A DNA stretch of 64,000 nt from Dentipellis sp. KUC8613 (Eukaryota > Basidiomycota > Agaricomycetes > Russulales > Hericiaceae), in contig NSJX01000003.1 of the NCBI GenBank assembly GCA_002286715.1, positions 124,001-188,000 of the forward strand, read 5' to 3'. The notes below the pieces were generated by a model. It was not told the origin of the DNA. It did not search any database and saw only the letters and a list, made by a program, of their open reading frames with translations. Of this stretch, positions 1 to 11,103 are shown one piece after another. The translations under genes were made by a program, and so were the position numbers. The stretch's first letter is position 1. Each line of letters begins with the position of its first letter.

Positions 1-909
1 GGGCCGCCGCCCGCGCCCACGCCCGCATTCCCAGGGCTCATAAGTGGCGAGCTCACACCGGCATTTGTGCTCGGCGGGAGGCCAGTCATTGAGCCGATTG
101 CGGGAGAATTGGCGCCGCTTCCAGGCGCGTTCATGCTTCTCGGCGCAGTGCCGTCGGCACTGCCTGCGTGCAGACTGCCCTGACTGCGGATACCTCCTGG
201 GCTGAAAGTGCTGTTGTTGTTCATTTTGGTATCGTATGTAGTGGGACCAATGCCGGCCGCGGGAGAATATCCGCCACCGTAGCCGTTCGTGACGCCCATG
301 TTGTGCACAGACTGCGTGCGTGTGCGGCGCCGGCGTGAGGGCGGAGTGAGGCCGCCTGTGCCGAGGGAGTTGAATATGTGTAGCATGAGTGAATCCTCCT
401 CCGATGTGAAGTAGAGGACCCAGAAGATGTTGACGACGGCGAGGATAAGCCAGCCAGCGGCCATAGCGCCCTTCGAGGGTTGGCCGGTGAATATGCCCTT
501 GTCCACGCCGAAGACAGCGAAGACGATAGCAACGGAGCCAAAAACGGAGATTTGAAGTCGATGCATGGCTATCGAATCGCTAGCGAGGGTATAGAAGACG
601 CCGAGGATGAGGAAGAGCTGGAGGAAGATGGCGAACCACAGCACGCCGACAGCATCATGGCCGACTGCCAGCGGTGTTTAGCATTCCTGGTTGCCAAAAA
701 AAAGCGAACGAGAACTCACATTTTGCTGTTACGACCGATTGCGAGATAAATGCGACAAACCAGCCGACCTGCGATGGGAGGAGAAAAGGTCATCGGACGT
801 GTTATGTGAGACGCGGAGAACGTACGACTGCGAGAATGGAGGTGAAGAGGAAAAGGTAATGGGTGAGGATTGGGGTGAAATCCAAGCCTTCACTGCCGCG
901 TGGGGGCAT
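1..909 (-). CDS. SHO1: SHO1-type transmembrane osmosensor, C-terminus cut by left window edge
   Basis: Three exons are visible on the minus strand: 909-826, 768-720 and 664 to beyond position 1. The start 'MPPRGSEGLDFTPIL' sits directly before the first hydrophobic segment. Four membrane segments follow: 'HYLFLFTSILAV', 'VGWFVAFISQSVV', the pair around 'LWFAIFLQLFLILGVFYT' and 'ISVFGSVAIVFAVFGV', and 'AGWLILAVVNIFWVLYFT'. After 'TSEEDS' comes a long Ser/Gly/Asn-rich linker. This is the layout of fungal Sho1, a plasma-membrane sensor and adaptor that feeds the HOG MAP-kinase pathway and binds Pbs2 through a C-terminal SH3 domain. The SH3 domain should lie to the left of the window and cannot be seen. 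Intron phases agree (phase 0 at V28, phase 1 in the following codon). The family call rests on recalled family pattern and the four-segment topology; the missing SH3 domain is the main uncertainty. Confidence 0.82.
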
Positions 910-2105
910 TTGTGGAGACGATAGAGGGGAGGATAGGAGGGGCGCGTTTGCAGAGAGGCAGAAACTGGCAGAAACGACGACGCCGCACGACCGCGCCGGC
1001 ACGTGAGCACAGCCCAGCAACCGGTGTCTGTAGACGAGTCTGTAGACGTCCCGCGCCAGGTCCGTCGCTCCGAGCCATCTCTGCAATCGACCAACTGATC
1101 AACCGCCGCAGCCATCCACCGCAGCGAATACTCGATCAAAGCCTACCGCAGGTAGCTCTCTCCATTTCTCTGTCCTCAAATGCTTATATTCAAAACCCGA
1201 GTCGGTATCAAGTCCTACCTCGGTCACGCACGCAGCGAGGACTGACATAATCCCGGTGCCCGAGATAACCCATAGGGGCTCCTCTCTACCGCTTGGCCGC
1301 TGCCGGTCAGCTACGCAAAACTGAATGGTTGGATTCGGCCCCGGTGCCACATCTGGATCCAACCCACCCGCGGTGGGTCATCCAATTTGACCTGTCCCCC
1401 GATCGTCGACTTTTCGCATCGTTGCCGCAACTCGTCCTTCGGCGCCGTGGGACCCCCGCACTTCTTTTCTCCACCGAAGCGGGCGTCAAGAGCATCCCCA
1501 CCGTTTATCTATGCAGTAACGGGCCCCCACTCGCTGGCCCGCCCACTTTGGCAGCGGTCGCGAGCCTCATGTTTTGGTTTTTCGGGTCAGCCTAGTTTGT
1601 CATCGTATTGGTTATGGCCTCCTCGGCATTTCCTTTTCGATTGGATCGTGACCCACGTAAGCGTGCTCTTCCGTCTTGTGCAGACAGATCTGTCTCGATG
1701 ACCAACTGTTCCCTTGATACCGTCTCTCTCTTCTCTCGCAGTCCGCTCTCTCTTTAAAGCTGTTTGCCCGAGCCCATGATTTGCTCTCCGGTTATTATGC
1801 CCCAAGCACCGTGCCCTGCTTCATAGTCGCCCCTTGTCTTCTGAATGCACGACCATCTCTCCCTCTCCCAAACTCTTACCCTGTGCCTCCTGTGTGCACT
1901 CCAAAACAAAATCGCCCGCGGAGACGGACAGTGCTGTATCGGCCTGGTTGTGCCAGGCGAACACATGCTGTCACAGCTGCGTATAATCATTATCCGCACA
2001 TATTGTGCGGTTCAAGCAGTTGGCGGCATCATATTGGTACGTGTACTGTCCATCTTTTGATATATGCTCCTGACAGTTGTGTCCGCTATTTAGAGCGTCA
2101 TTGCC
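910..2105. other. Intergenic region, no supported gene
   Basis: About 1.2 kb between the SHO1 start (minus) and the next plus-strand gene. Short open frames occur on both strands, but none has codon-like composition, a recognisable domain or convincing splice signals. Pyrimidine-rich runs around 1700-1760 and 1850-1900 are typical of fungal core promoters and fit transcription toward the gene at 2106. Confidence 0.5.
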
Positions 2106-3246
2106 ATGATTCTATACAACGTCTTCCCTGCCCTGCGGCAGCCACTTCCCCCTCCACCGCCATCCGCCACTCCCCTCTTGCCGAGACACAATTCGACCCC
2201 TATGTCGCTGCCGCGGCGCTACGCTCCAGCCGTCAGCTCGCCTCTGAGCACGATGTCGTGCACGTCGCCGGCTCCGTCTGAGAGCCCTTCAGCGGAATAT
2301 TTCTCGCCGATCGATGAGCCCCCACATCCAGAGGTCGCACTTTCTGGGCCGTCATATAGTGGCGTGCCGTTACGGGAATCACCGCCCCCTTCACGCCGAC
2401 TGTCCCTCCGCTTGCGTACGCGGCGTCTCCCACAGACATTGCCGACCCTCCAGGAGTCTTCGCTTTCCAGGACGTCCTCGTCACGGGAACCCGAGCCACC
2501 TACTGCGGCGTCTTCGCCTGTGGACGAGGTGCCCTTCGACCGCATGTCCCGGTCGTCTTCGTCCCACGAGTCCGACCCAGAGGCGAGCTCGTCGAAACGT
2601 GTGGGGACGGTCATCGACAAGCAGTCGTTTCGCCTGCCGTATCTCCATCCCCGAAGGCCGAACACAAAACGTAGTGGTCGCTCGTCTTCGATGCCACCCC
2701 GGGAACGGCACGAGAAGTCGCTTACACGAACCCTTATCTCGCCTCTCATGGTGGTAACATCGCTCCCGCACCTTCACCACTCGAAGGGGAAGTCTTCTAC
2801 CGGACATCATAGGAGCTGGTCTTGGTGCAGTGATGACTGTGCGTTTAACTCCTCTCGAAATAATGACTCTCACTGACGAGTATCGAATAGCCTCAGCAGC
2901 TTCTAAACGGAGAAGCCTTCCCCTCCCCGCCAAAAAACCTGCCTCCACTGCACCCACGGAGCGCACACGGCCTTACGAAGCCCCTTACTTCTTCCCCACA
3001 CCCTGCTCTCCGGAAGCCCCCGACTACGTGCGCAAAGCTCGAGCAAACGTGCGATACAATGTTGAGGTCGATCAGATACGCACTCTGTCCCCAGAGCCGT
3101 CGATGACGACCTCGTCGCTCCCCGTGAACGAAGAGACTAGTCCTCATGTGACATTCGATGCTGATGCCCTTGCGACGAAGCGGTTCAGCACCATGTCAGA
3201 TCCTGGCCATGGGGAGTTGGAGTTGGTTAGGCCGAGGATGCGGTGA
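2106..3246 (+). CDS. Ser/Pro/Arg-rich hypothetical protein, exon junction unresolved
   Basis: I do not recognise this protein. Exon 1 opens at 2106 and reads about 200 residues of disordered Ser/Pro/Arg-rich sequence with recurring 'SSS', 'PPP' and acidic patches. A second open block in another frame ends at TGA 3244-3246 and includes 'LPDIIGAGLGAVMTV', a short Gly/hydrophobic stretch, then 'YRIASAASKRRS' and more Pro/Ser-rich sequence. A spliced intron between about 2671 and 2880 would join them. One frame-consistent option is 2717-2786 (70 nt, weak GTCGCT donor); another is 2754-2880 (GTAACA donor). I cannot choose between them. The start could also be the downstream ATG at 2202. Composition on both sides of the junction is alike, which supports a single gene. 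No function is proposed. Confidence 0.42.
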
Positions 3247-3753
3247 CATTCGGAGGGTATCTTTATGTTTATTATTCCTTTTGCATCATCTTGGTTTCTT
3301 TCATAGACCTGAGTCTGAGGTCGGGATCGTATACTTATGTTCCGCAATAATTCATAGGCAGCTACTTCATTCGCATATACTTGTAGTACATCATAGACGT
3401 CAGTGGTCGCCCCATATGCAACTCAATGTATTTTTACCGTGCACTTCAACAGTATTCACTTGCTAATGCAAACTAAGTTTGTGATCAGAGGGCGAGCGCC
3501 AGATGCCTCTAAGTTTTAAAGTTACTTTCCAACTTCTTTACCGTCTTGGCATGGGTTTGTCGACGAAAGAGATCGGCCAAACCGGCGAGATCTCCTTGGA
3601 GCGGGTGATCTAATCAGGAGACGAATGAGAGATAAGATAAGATTAGAGGGCAGTTCGCACGGGGATCTGTTTGAGCATCTGGGCGCCAGACGGATTCTTC
3701 CTCACACAACAACGCCCCGACCTCCATAGGTCTTCCTGATCAATCATTTCGCA
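3247..3753. other. Intergenic spacer upstream of SIN3
   Basis: About 500 bp holding the 3' end of the preceding gene and the SIN3 promoter. Nothing coding is visible. A short AT-rich block around 3270-3480 is the likely 3' UTR of the upstream gene. Confidence 0.45.
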
Positions 3754-6700
3754 ATGGACCAACCGCCTTCCTCCTCATCCCCACTTCCCAGTGACCCACC
3801 AAAACCCATCCCGCCTTCCTCTCTGCATCTTCTAACAACCCCCGACGCACACCCTCCCTCTGCCCCCGCGCCGCCCGCATCACAGCCCCAGTCCCAGTCC
3901 CAGCCCCAGCCATCCCAGAGACCACCTTCACGCGCCGACAGCACCGTCACCAACGGTCGTTCCACACACGTTCCGCAGTCCGACCCGGGGACTGGCGTGC
4001 CTATGCAAGAGGACCCGCCTAGCATCCCCCCATCCGAGCCCACTACACGCGACTTCGCCGCCGACGGCGGTGCTCCCAGTGCCCGCGGCTCTCCTCAATC
4101 TACCACCGCTCCCAGCTCCGCCACGGCTGCAGGTGAAGGTCCAGCACGACCAGCGACGGGGCAAGAAATGAGCAGGCCGCTCAATGTGACGGACGCGTTG
4201 AGCTACTTGGACGCGGTCAAAGTGCAGTTTTCGGACCGGCCGGATGTCTACAACCAATTTTTGGATATCATGAAGGACTTTAAGAGCCAACTGTGAGTAT
4301 TTGCTTTTCTCAGTCTGGTGGCCGGTGGGGGAGGAGGCAGGGTGTATGCATCAGAGTGCCGCAGTGGTGCGTTATTGCATGGCCATTGTTATTCTCGACC
4401 ACTTTCTTCCCCCATCTTTCTATCGTGAACGTATGTGCTGCCCATAGTGTTCGTCATGACGGGCTCACTGGCTGCTGATGTTCACGAGGACATGACATGT
4501 TGGCGCGTCACCTCAGAGCGGCTTTTACGGCGCGGTGCACCTGCCTTTTCGGGCCGGATTGACTGCACCCGCTTCCGCCGTCTTGCTCGCCCGCACACGG
4601 AATTGACTGACATTCCGTCCCCAGCATCGACACGCCCGGCGTCATCGAGCGGGTTTCTGTCCTCTTCCACGGGAACCCGTACTTGATCCAGGGCTTCAAC
4701 ACATTCCTGCCCCCGGGATACCACATAAACTGCACCACCGACGTGCACAATGTCAACCTTATTACCGTCACCACTCCCATGGGCACCATGACTTCCAGTA
4801 CAAATTCTCTATCACATCCCGACGTCCCGAACTTGTCCTTCATGACCGCGTCGCCGTTCGCGGGCACACCGCTGCCGCCAGGCTCGCGCCCCGAGACGCC
4901 ACCCGGTCGCACACCCCTCGCACCCCCGATGCCGCCCTACCCCGACGTCCCGCAGCAAGCATACTCGCCGGGCCCGCCGGGCAGCACGACATCAACCATT
5001 GCGGCGGCAGCAGCGTCGGTGCTGAACAATATGGGCAACAAGAACCAAATTGAGCGCGCGCATCCTGCGGGCGAGTTTGATCACGCGATACAGTATCTGA
5101 ACAAGATCAAGATGCGGTTTCCGGACGATCCAAACACATACAAGCAGTTTTTGGAGATTCTGCAGACGTACAGGAAGGAGCAGCAAACATATGCGAAGGA
5201 TCCCCAGGCATACCAGCAGCGGGAACAAAGGATGATGAAAGACGTACGTTTGTTCTCCTTTTGGATACTCTGGTTGTTTGGGATGCGGAGTACTCAGATG
5301 ACTTTGTGCCACTCCAGGTCTACGTGCAAGTACAAGTGCTGTTCAAGGATGCGACAGATCTGCTTGCAGAGTTCAAAGACTTTTTGCCCGAGATATCGGG
5401 CACGGGCGCACCTCCTGGCAATCTGGTCGGTATCCTCCCCCATCCCGCTGGCGGCCCCGCCCCGCCAAATACCAATTGGAATCAAGAATCTACCGCAGGC
5501 CCGTCGTCTAGCCAGAAAACTGCGATGGCACCTCCTAAGCGGCGGAAGCGCGAACCGGCAAAAGAGAGTGCGCAGGGAAATGGTCGGGTGAGTTTGTTCC
5601 GCGAGATCGCGCTGGTTGCGGACCCGCTCATTCGGAACGACGCGCAGCAGGACAGCAGGAAGCGGCCGCGGACGACCAAGGCGCAGGCCAAGGGCCGTGC
5701 ACAGTCACCCACTTTCAACAGTTTCGCACCCCCCTCGCCTCAACCCGGTCCCTCGCATCTCCACCCTTCCCAGTCCGTAGTACAGTTCCCGTCGTCCGTG
5801 CCGGCGTCGCACTCCCACACGACCCATCCCGGCGCCGGCATCTCTCACGTTCCAGGCCCGAGTGGCTCGACGGCGGATGAATTGATGTTCTTCGACCGCG
5901 CGAAGCGTGTGCTCGAGAGCCGGGAGACGTACGAGGACTTCCTCAAGCTGCTGCGGATGTATGCGAAGGACATCATCGACACGAAGCAGCTTGTGACCCA
6001 TGCGCAGACGTTCTTGGGCGAGGGCGAGCTTTTGACACAATTCAAGGTGCTCTTGAGCTGGGACGACAAACAGGCAAGTGATGCGTACGGACCGCCTGGG
6101 AGTATCAGGACAGCACCGCCTGAGCCTGTCCCACCGCATCCGGACGATGGGCTGGGGCCCAGTTACCGCATGTTGCCGCAGAGCGTAAGTCGTACCGTGG
6201 GTGCGGGTCGATTCTGACACTGAACTTTGTGTGCTTCTTTTTCTAGGAGGTGAGATTGGCGACCTCTGGTCGGGATCAGCTTGCACGCTCGGTGCTCAAC
6301 GACGAATGGGTGTCGCACCCCCAATGGGCGTCGGAGGAGTCGGGGTTCGTGTCGCACAAGAAGAACTCGTTCGAGGAGGTCATCCACCGCTGCGAAGATG
6401 AGCGGCATGAGTACCAGATCCACATCGAGGGCATCACGCGCACGATCTCCCTCTTGGAGCCTCTGTGCACCCGGCTCGAGCAGATGGCCGTCGAAGAACG
6501 TGCGGCGTTTAAGCTCAAGCCCGATCTTGGCGGTCCCAGCAAGTGCATATACCAGCGGACAATCAAGAAGGTTTACGGGAAGGACCCGGGCCTCGAGATC
6601 TATCAGGCGCTGCAGGACAATCCCGCGGCAACTGTGCCCACGGTGCTCGCGCGGCTCAAGCAGAAGAGCGAGGAGTGGCGCAGAGCACAGCGCGAGTGGG

Positions 6701-8713
6701 GCATGACATGGAGGCAGATCGAGGGCAAGAACTTCTACAAGTCGCTCGACCACATGGGTATCAACTTCAAGGCGAATGACAAGAAGAGCATTACGACCAA
6801 GTCGTTCGTCACCGAGATCGAGAACATCAAGGCAGAGAAAGTGCAGGCACGCGAGCTCGACAGCAGACCGCCCTGTACACTTGGTTCGCCGGGCCCTCAG
6901 CTCGAGTATGCGTTCGATGATACGACGGTGCTCCAGGACACGCTCAAGCTTGTGTATGCATACCTCGACCACAACCAGGCGACGTATAGTCTGCGCGAGC
7001 GGCGGAGTGTGGAGAAGTTCCTGCGTGCGTTCGTGCCGACACTGTTCATGTTCCCCGCGCAAGAGTTCAATGCTGTATTTGGGCCCTGGGAGCCAGGGCA
7101 CGAGTATGACTCGAGCGACGATCAGGAGCCGTCCGCGGATGTGAACGAGGATGGTGACATGGACCACTCGGGTGGTGTGCACGCCGCTGATCTCCGCAAG
7201 AAGCTGCTCAAGACTGTCAAGGAGAGTGCAGGCGGGCGCAAAGGTCGCCACACGCCCGCCTCGGGCACGGGGTCTAGGGCCATGTCGCCAGCCACACCCG
7301 CTGCAGTCGACAGCGCAAAGGACGGAGTGATTGGGCAGACAGAAGCCGTGACTGCCGTCAGGCCACTCGATGTGTGGGTCCGCGAGAGCCTGCCAGAAGG
7401 CGGCTCGGCGATCCGGGACGCACCTGTCAAGAAGGGACCGTTCTTCGTCAATACTACCTTCTATACGCTGTTACGGTTGCTCCAGGTACGTCACTTTTCG
7501 CACAGAAGGTCGTGTTTCACAGCGGTGCTAACTTTGTGTGGCAGTTGGTCTATTCGCGCCTGTTGATATGCAAGGAGGTTGGAGCCGAACATGCGAAGCA
7601 GGGTTTCAAGCATGTGCTCGCTAACCCGGTCGCCGTCGAGCTGGGCCTCGAGGATGCGCAGGGCCCCTCCGCGGTGCTGGAACAGCTACGAGAGAGCGTT
7701 CGGGAGCACGGCGCGTCCCAAGAGACCAATGTGCTGTACTTGTACCTGCTCGACGCCTGCGAAAAGCTCTTCGACAATGAAATGGACCAGGCCACGTTCG
7801 AAGAGCACATGAGGTGGTTCTTTGGCACGAAGGTTGGTGGGCTGATGCATGCGAGAGCATTGTTTGGCTGCTAACTATGGAAACCCCCATACAGTCCTTT
7901 TACCTGTACACGGTCGACAAGGTCATCGCTGCCCTGATCAAACAAGTACGATTTGACCTATCTATAGTTCGGGCGCCTTAATGATCCTAATCTTCCGTCA
8001 CCACAGGTACAGACGATCGTGTCAGACCATAAATGTCAGGAGCTTTGGCAGTTCTTGCGCAGAGCCAGAAACAAGGATAAGTTCACAAGACAGGACATAA
8101 TACGGTACAGAAGGGAAGCGGAGCATCATGTCGGATCAGATGACAATCTGTACAGGGTGGACTGGGTAAGAATAGCTCGGGTTCTATAGGTGGTCCAGAG
8201 TTTGACGACAGTGCTCCCACAGGACCAGGACGCGCGTAGGATGAGCGTCCAGCTGGTCGGGGCAGACGAAGCAAGTGTCGATGAGGGTGTCACGGAGGTG
8301 GACCGGTGGCGAGAGTACGTGGACTCGTACGTGATGGATCACCCCACGGAATGGGTCGGCAGACGCGGGGCGGGGGCGAAAGAGACGATTCCGATCTTCG
8401 TGAAACGGTGCGTGTCATTTGCGTCTGCTCTTTTATTGGAAAGGGCGTTTGAGAGGATGCACGCTGAATGCGAGCCGGGGCTATTTATAGCCACCTGACG
8501 CCGGAAGATGACGACGCAGCGGGGGCTTCCACGGTCGTGGTGGAGGGGGGGCTTGGGGTGCGGGTGAGCCTGGGGAGCTACAAGTTGTTTTTCGAGGGAG
8601 AAAGCGAGGAGAGTATATGGCGAGAACGGAGCGCGGCGGAACTGGGGGCGCTAAGGGAGCGGGCTCGGGCACGCGAAGAGGAACGAAGGCGGAGTGTGTG
8701 GTTGGAGGCATAG
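3754..8713 (+). CDS. SIN3: SIN3 transcriptional corepressor scaffold
   Basis: Nine exons: 3754-4292, 4625-5243, 5318-6184, 6247-7485, 7545-7832, 7895-7945, 8007-8165, 8223-8407 and 8491-8713, giving 1389 residues with every phase consistent. Domains in order: Pro/Ser-rich N-terminus; PAH1 at about 143-213 ('[16 protein letters not shown]'); PAH2 at about 329-410 ('[19 protein letters not shown]'); a basic 'KRRKREP' patch; PAH3 at about 572-640 ('[20 protein letters not shown]'); the HDAC-interaction domain from about 690 ('[17 protein letters not shown]'); and the Sin3 C-terminal domain through the last five exons. Sin3 scaffolds the Rpd3/HDAC complex: PAH domains bind repressors and the HID binds the deacetylase. 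The first intron, 332 nt, is much longer than the others (51-74 nt, one of 83). The ATG at 3754 is the first in frame and follows a pyrimidine-rich leader. Confidence 0.95.
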
Positions 8714-8961
8714 AGATATTTTTAGACTGCCTCATGGGGAACGAAATTATTATAAATTTGAAGCAGCCAAAAATAGGAGGGAAATATTGGTATGATAAGC
8801 TTTCATAAAGCCTGGGTGGCCGCCGCGCGACTTGCCCCCCTTTACGCTCCCATCGCTGCCACCGTCGTCGACGACGTCCACGACCCCGCCGCCTCGTCAA
8901 TGCGACGTCCGTAGGCGCGCCGTCCGTCTTGGCACCCGCCCCCGAGCCTCGTTGACGGATT

Positions 8962-11103
8962 ATGAAATACGGTGACGCGGACGAGGAGACCCCACGTCCG
9001 CGGCACGCTTGGCAGCCCATGGCCAAGCCATTTTCTTCTGCATCCTCATCATCATCGCTATCATCGGCCAAGCCTACCAAACAACACGCCCCGCCCCCAT
9101 CCCGCCCCCGCACCTCCACAAACAATCCCCGTCGTCGTGCCACGCGACGCCCGAGTCCATCCTCGGGCGTGCTCTCCCTCCTCGCGACCCTATGCGCATC
9201 ATCTGTCACCGCGGACGGAAGACCCCTTGATGCACAGCCCACGTCCCTCCCCTTTCTTTATCCGTTCATCCACCCCGAATCCACCACAGGCGTTGTCCCC
9301 GATCCCGATCCCGCCTCTGTCCCCGACGTCGACGACGACGACGCGCCCGCCTCTTCCTCTGCGGACTCTTTCACATACACCACCCTTCCGCACACGACTC
9401 CCGCCTCCAGTGGCAGGCTCGAAAACAGGTCTAGCGTGGCGGACAAATACATGCAAGGCAATGATGGCTTGTGGCATAAGATGGATGAGTGGTCGCTGTA
9501 CGGCTCGACTGTCTGCTCGGTGAGTCTAGTATGCTTTTTCATCTCGGACGACACATTAACAGGTGCGTAGGGCCCGTGTCCGACGCCCTCGGGGCCGTTG
9601 CCTTCGGACGTTGACGACGAGGCTGCTGCCTCCGACACCAACTCTCCTATCCCCTCATCCTCTGCCACACCCTTCAACCTCGATTCATTACCCTCGGGCT
9701 GGAAGCCTTCTGATTCCTCTGAACGTGATCTCACTGCTGTCATCCTCACGCTCTCGCTGGTCCTGGCCGTGTTGATTATAGGCCTTATGGCAAGCTTAGT
9801 TTTTTGGAGACGGAAACGAAAGCGAAGACGGTTGGATTTGGAGAAGAAGTTGCGGAGGAGTGGGGCCGCGGGAGAGGAGACGGACGATGAAGACAACGAC
9901 AGTCTGCGCCAGGCGAAGGTGACGCAAAGAAAATGGGCCAAAGCTACGAGCCGCTGGCGAGCCAATATCCGACAATCTGCTCGACGTCGGCGTACAATTC
10001 GTATGTCGTCGTACGCTGCAGCTTCACAGGAGGCCGTGGGTCCGTCTGAGTCGGAGAGCACTTTCGTCGACCAGCAAGACCGCTCGCATTCCCGGTCCAT
10101 ATCCCGAGCGTCGACCCGACAGTCTGTTGCGGTCGCTGCTACATCTGACGCCCTATCGCCGACTGGCTCAACATCGGAACTTACACCGCTTCCGCCTGCC
10201 GTGGAGTCTCCTCCAGCCGTGCCTGATGCTAGTCCTTCTCCTGCGAGCACTACCGAGACCTCCCACCACCCGCCAGCATATCATCACTCGACACATGATT
10301 TACCTCAGCCTCAATTAGACTCGTTATATGATGCCTCGCCCTCATATCATCCTTCGACCGAACCCATACCCAGCTCTTCAAAACTACCCATATCCCCACC
10401 CCTCCCCTCTGATGGACCTGCGGACGACAACATTGACGGCCACGACAGACACGACATCACTTCTCACGTTGGTCATGTAGCAACTGACGACAAGGAGCTG
10501 TTAGCTCGCAGGGCAGCCCTGGCCAGCGCGCCCCCCGCTGACCAAGACACGGGAAGCTTCCCACAGGCACATGCTTCCGCATCTGTGCCTCCCCTCGACG
10601 ACTTCAGCGACTTTCCCCCTTCACCATCGACTTCGCGCCCGCCCTCTCCATACCCTGAGGAAGCCCAACCTCCATATTCATATTCCCAGCACCACCCTGC
10701 GCTCCCCCCGCCCCCGTCGAAGGGCAAGATGGCCGCGCCCGGGTATGCGGAGTACCCATATTCATTTGAACAGGATTTGGATATCATCGACGCGGAGCCC
10801 GAGCCAGGCCCATCGGCACCGCCTTTCGACGAGTCGGGAAGCGCTCCGCCGTTTGCGCCCGCTGACGCACTGGCGCCCTCTGCTCCACCCCTCGACGACG
10901 ATTATGACGACCTCTATATGCCTTCGCATACGATAGAGCCCAGTGCACCTCCCTTGTGGGATGACGAGTCGCCGCCTGCCGGCGTCCAGAGTGCATCCGC
11001 TCCGCCGTCAGAGCCCGTAGCCGAGCCTGTGCCACCAGCAGCGCCATCAAGCGAAGAACATGAAATCGAGCATGACGTTCCGCCTGGCGACCGTCCACCG
11101 TAG
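8962..11103 (+). CDS. Single-pass membrane protein with PSAPP motif cluster
   Basis: Two exons, 8962-9519 and 9571-11103, joined in phase 0 by a 51-nt intron, give 696 residues. The N-terminal 50 residues are Ser/Arg-rich. A short hydrophobic run ('GVLSLLATLCASSVTA') may act as a signal sequence with a long n-region. An acidic Ser/Thr/Pro-rich ectodomain leads to one clear membrane segment at about 239-264 ('VILTLSLVLAVLIIGLMASL') followed by 'WRRKRKRRR', the stop-transfer charge pattern of a type I protein. The cytoplasmic tail is Ser/Pro-rich and acidic. It ends in three exact PSAPP motifs plus two SAPP variants (about residues 599-665), and has Pro-Pro-x-Tyr-like sites ('HPPAY'). Such motifs resemble ESCRT-I (Vps23/TSG101) and Nedd4-type ligase docking sites, so a trafficking-adaptor role is possible but is inference. 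I recognise no family. It lies 248 bp downstream of SIN3. Confidence 0.72.

Noticed and set aside
9598..11103. Treating the 501-codon frame alone as the gene
   Set aside because: An in-phase upstream exon (8962-9519) with a good GTGAGT donor and acceptor at 9569-9570 extends it; the apparent start is a non-ATG codon.
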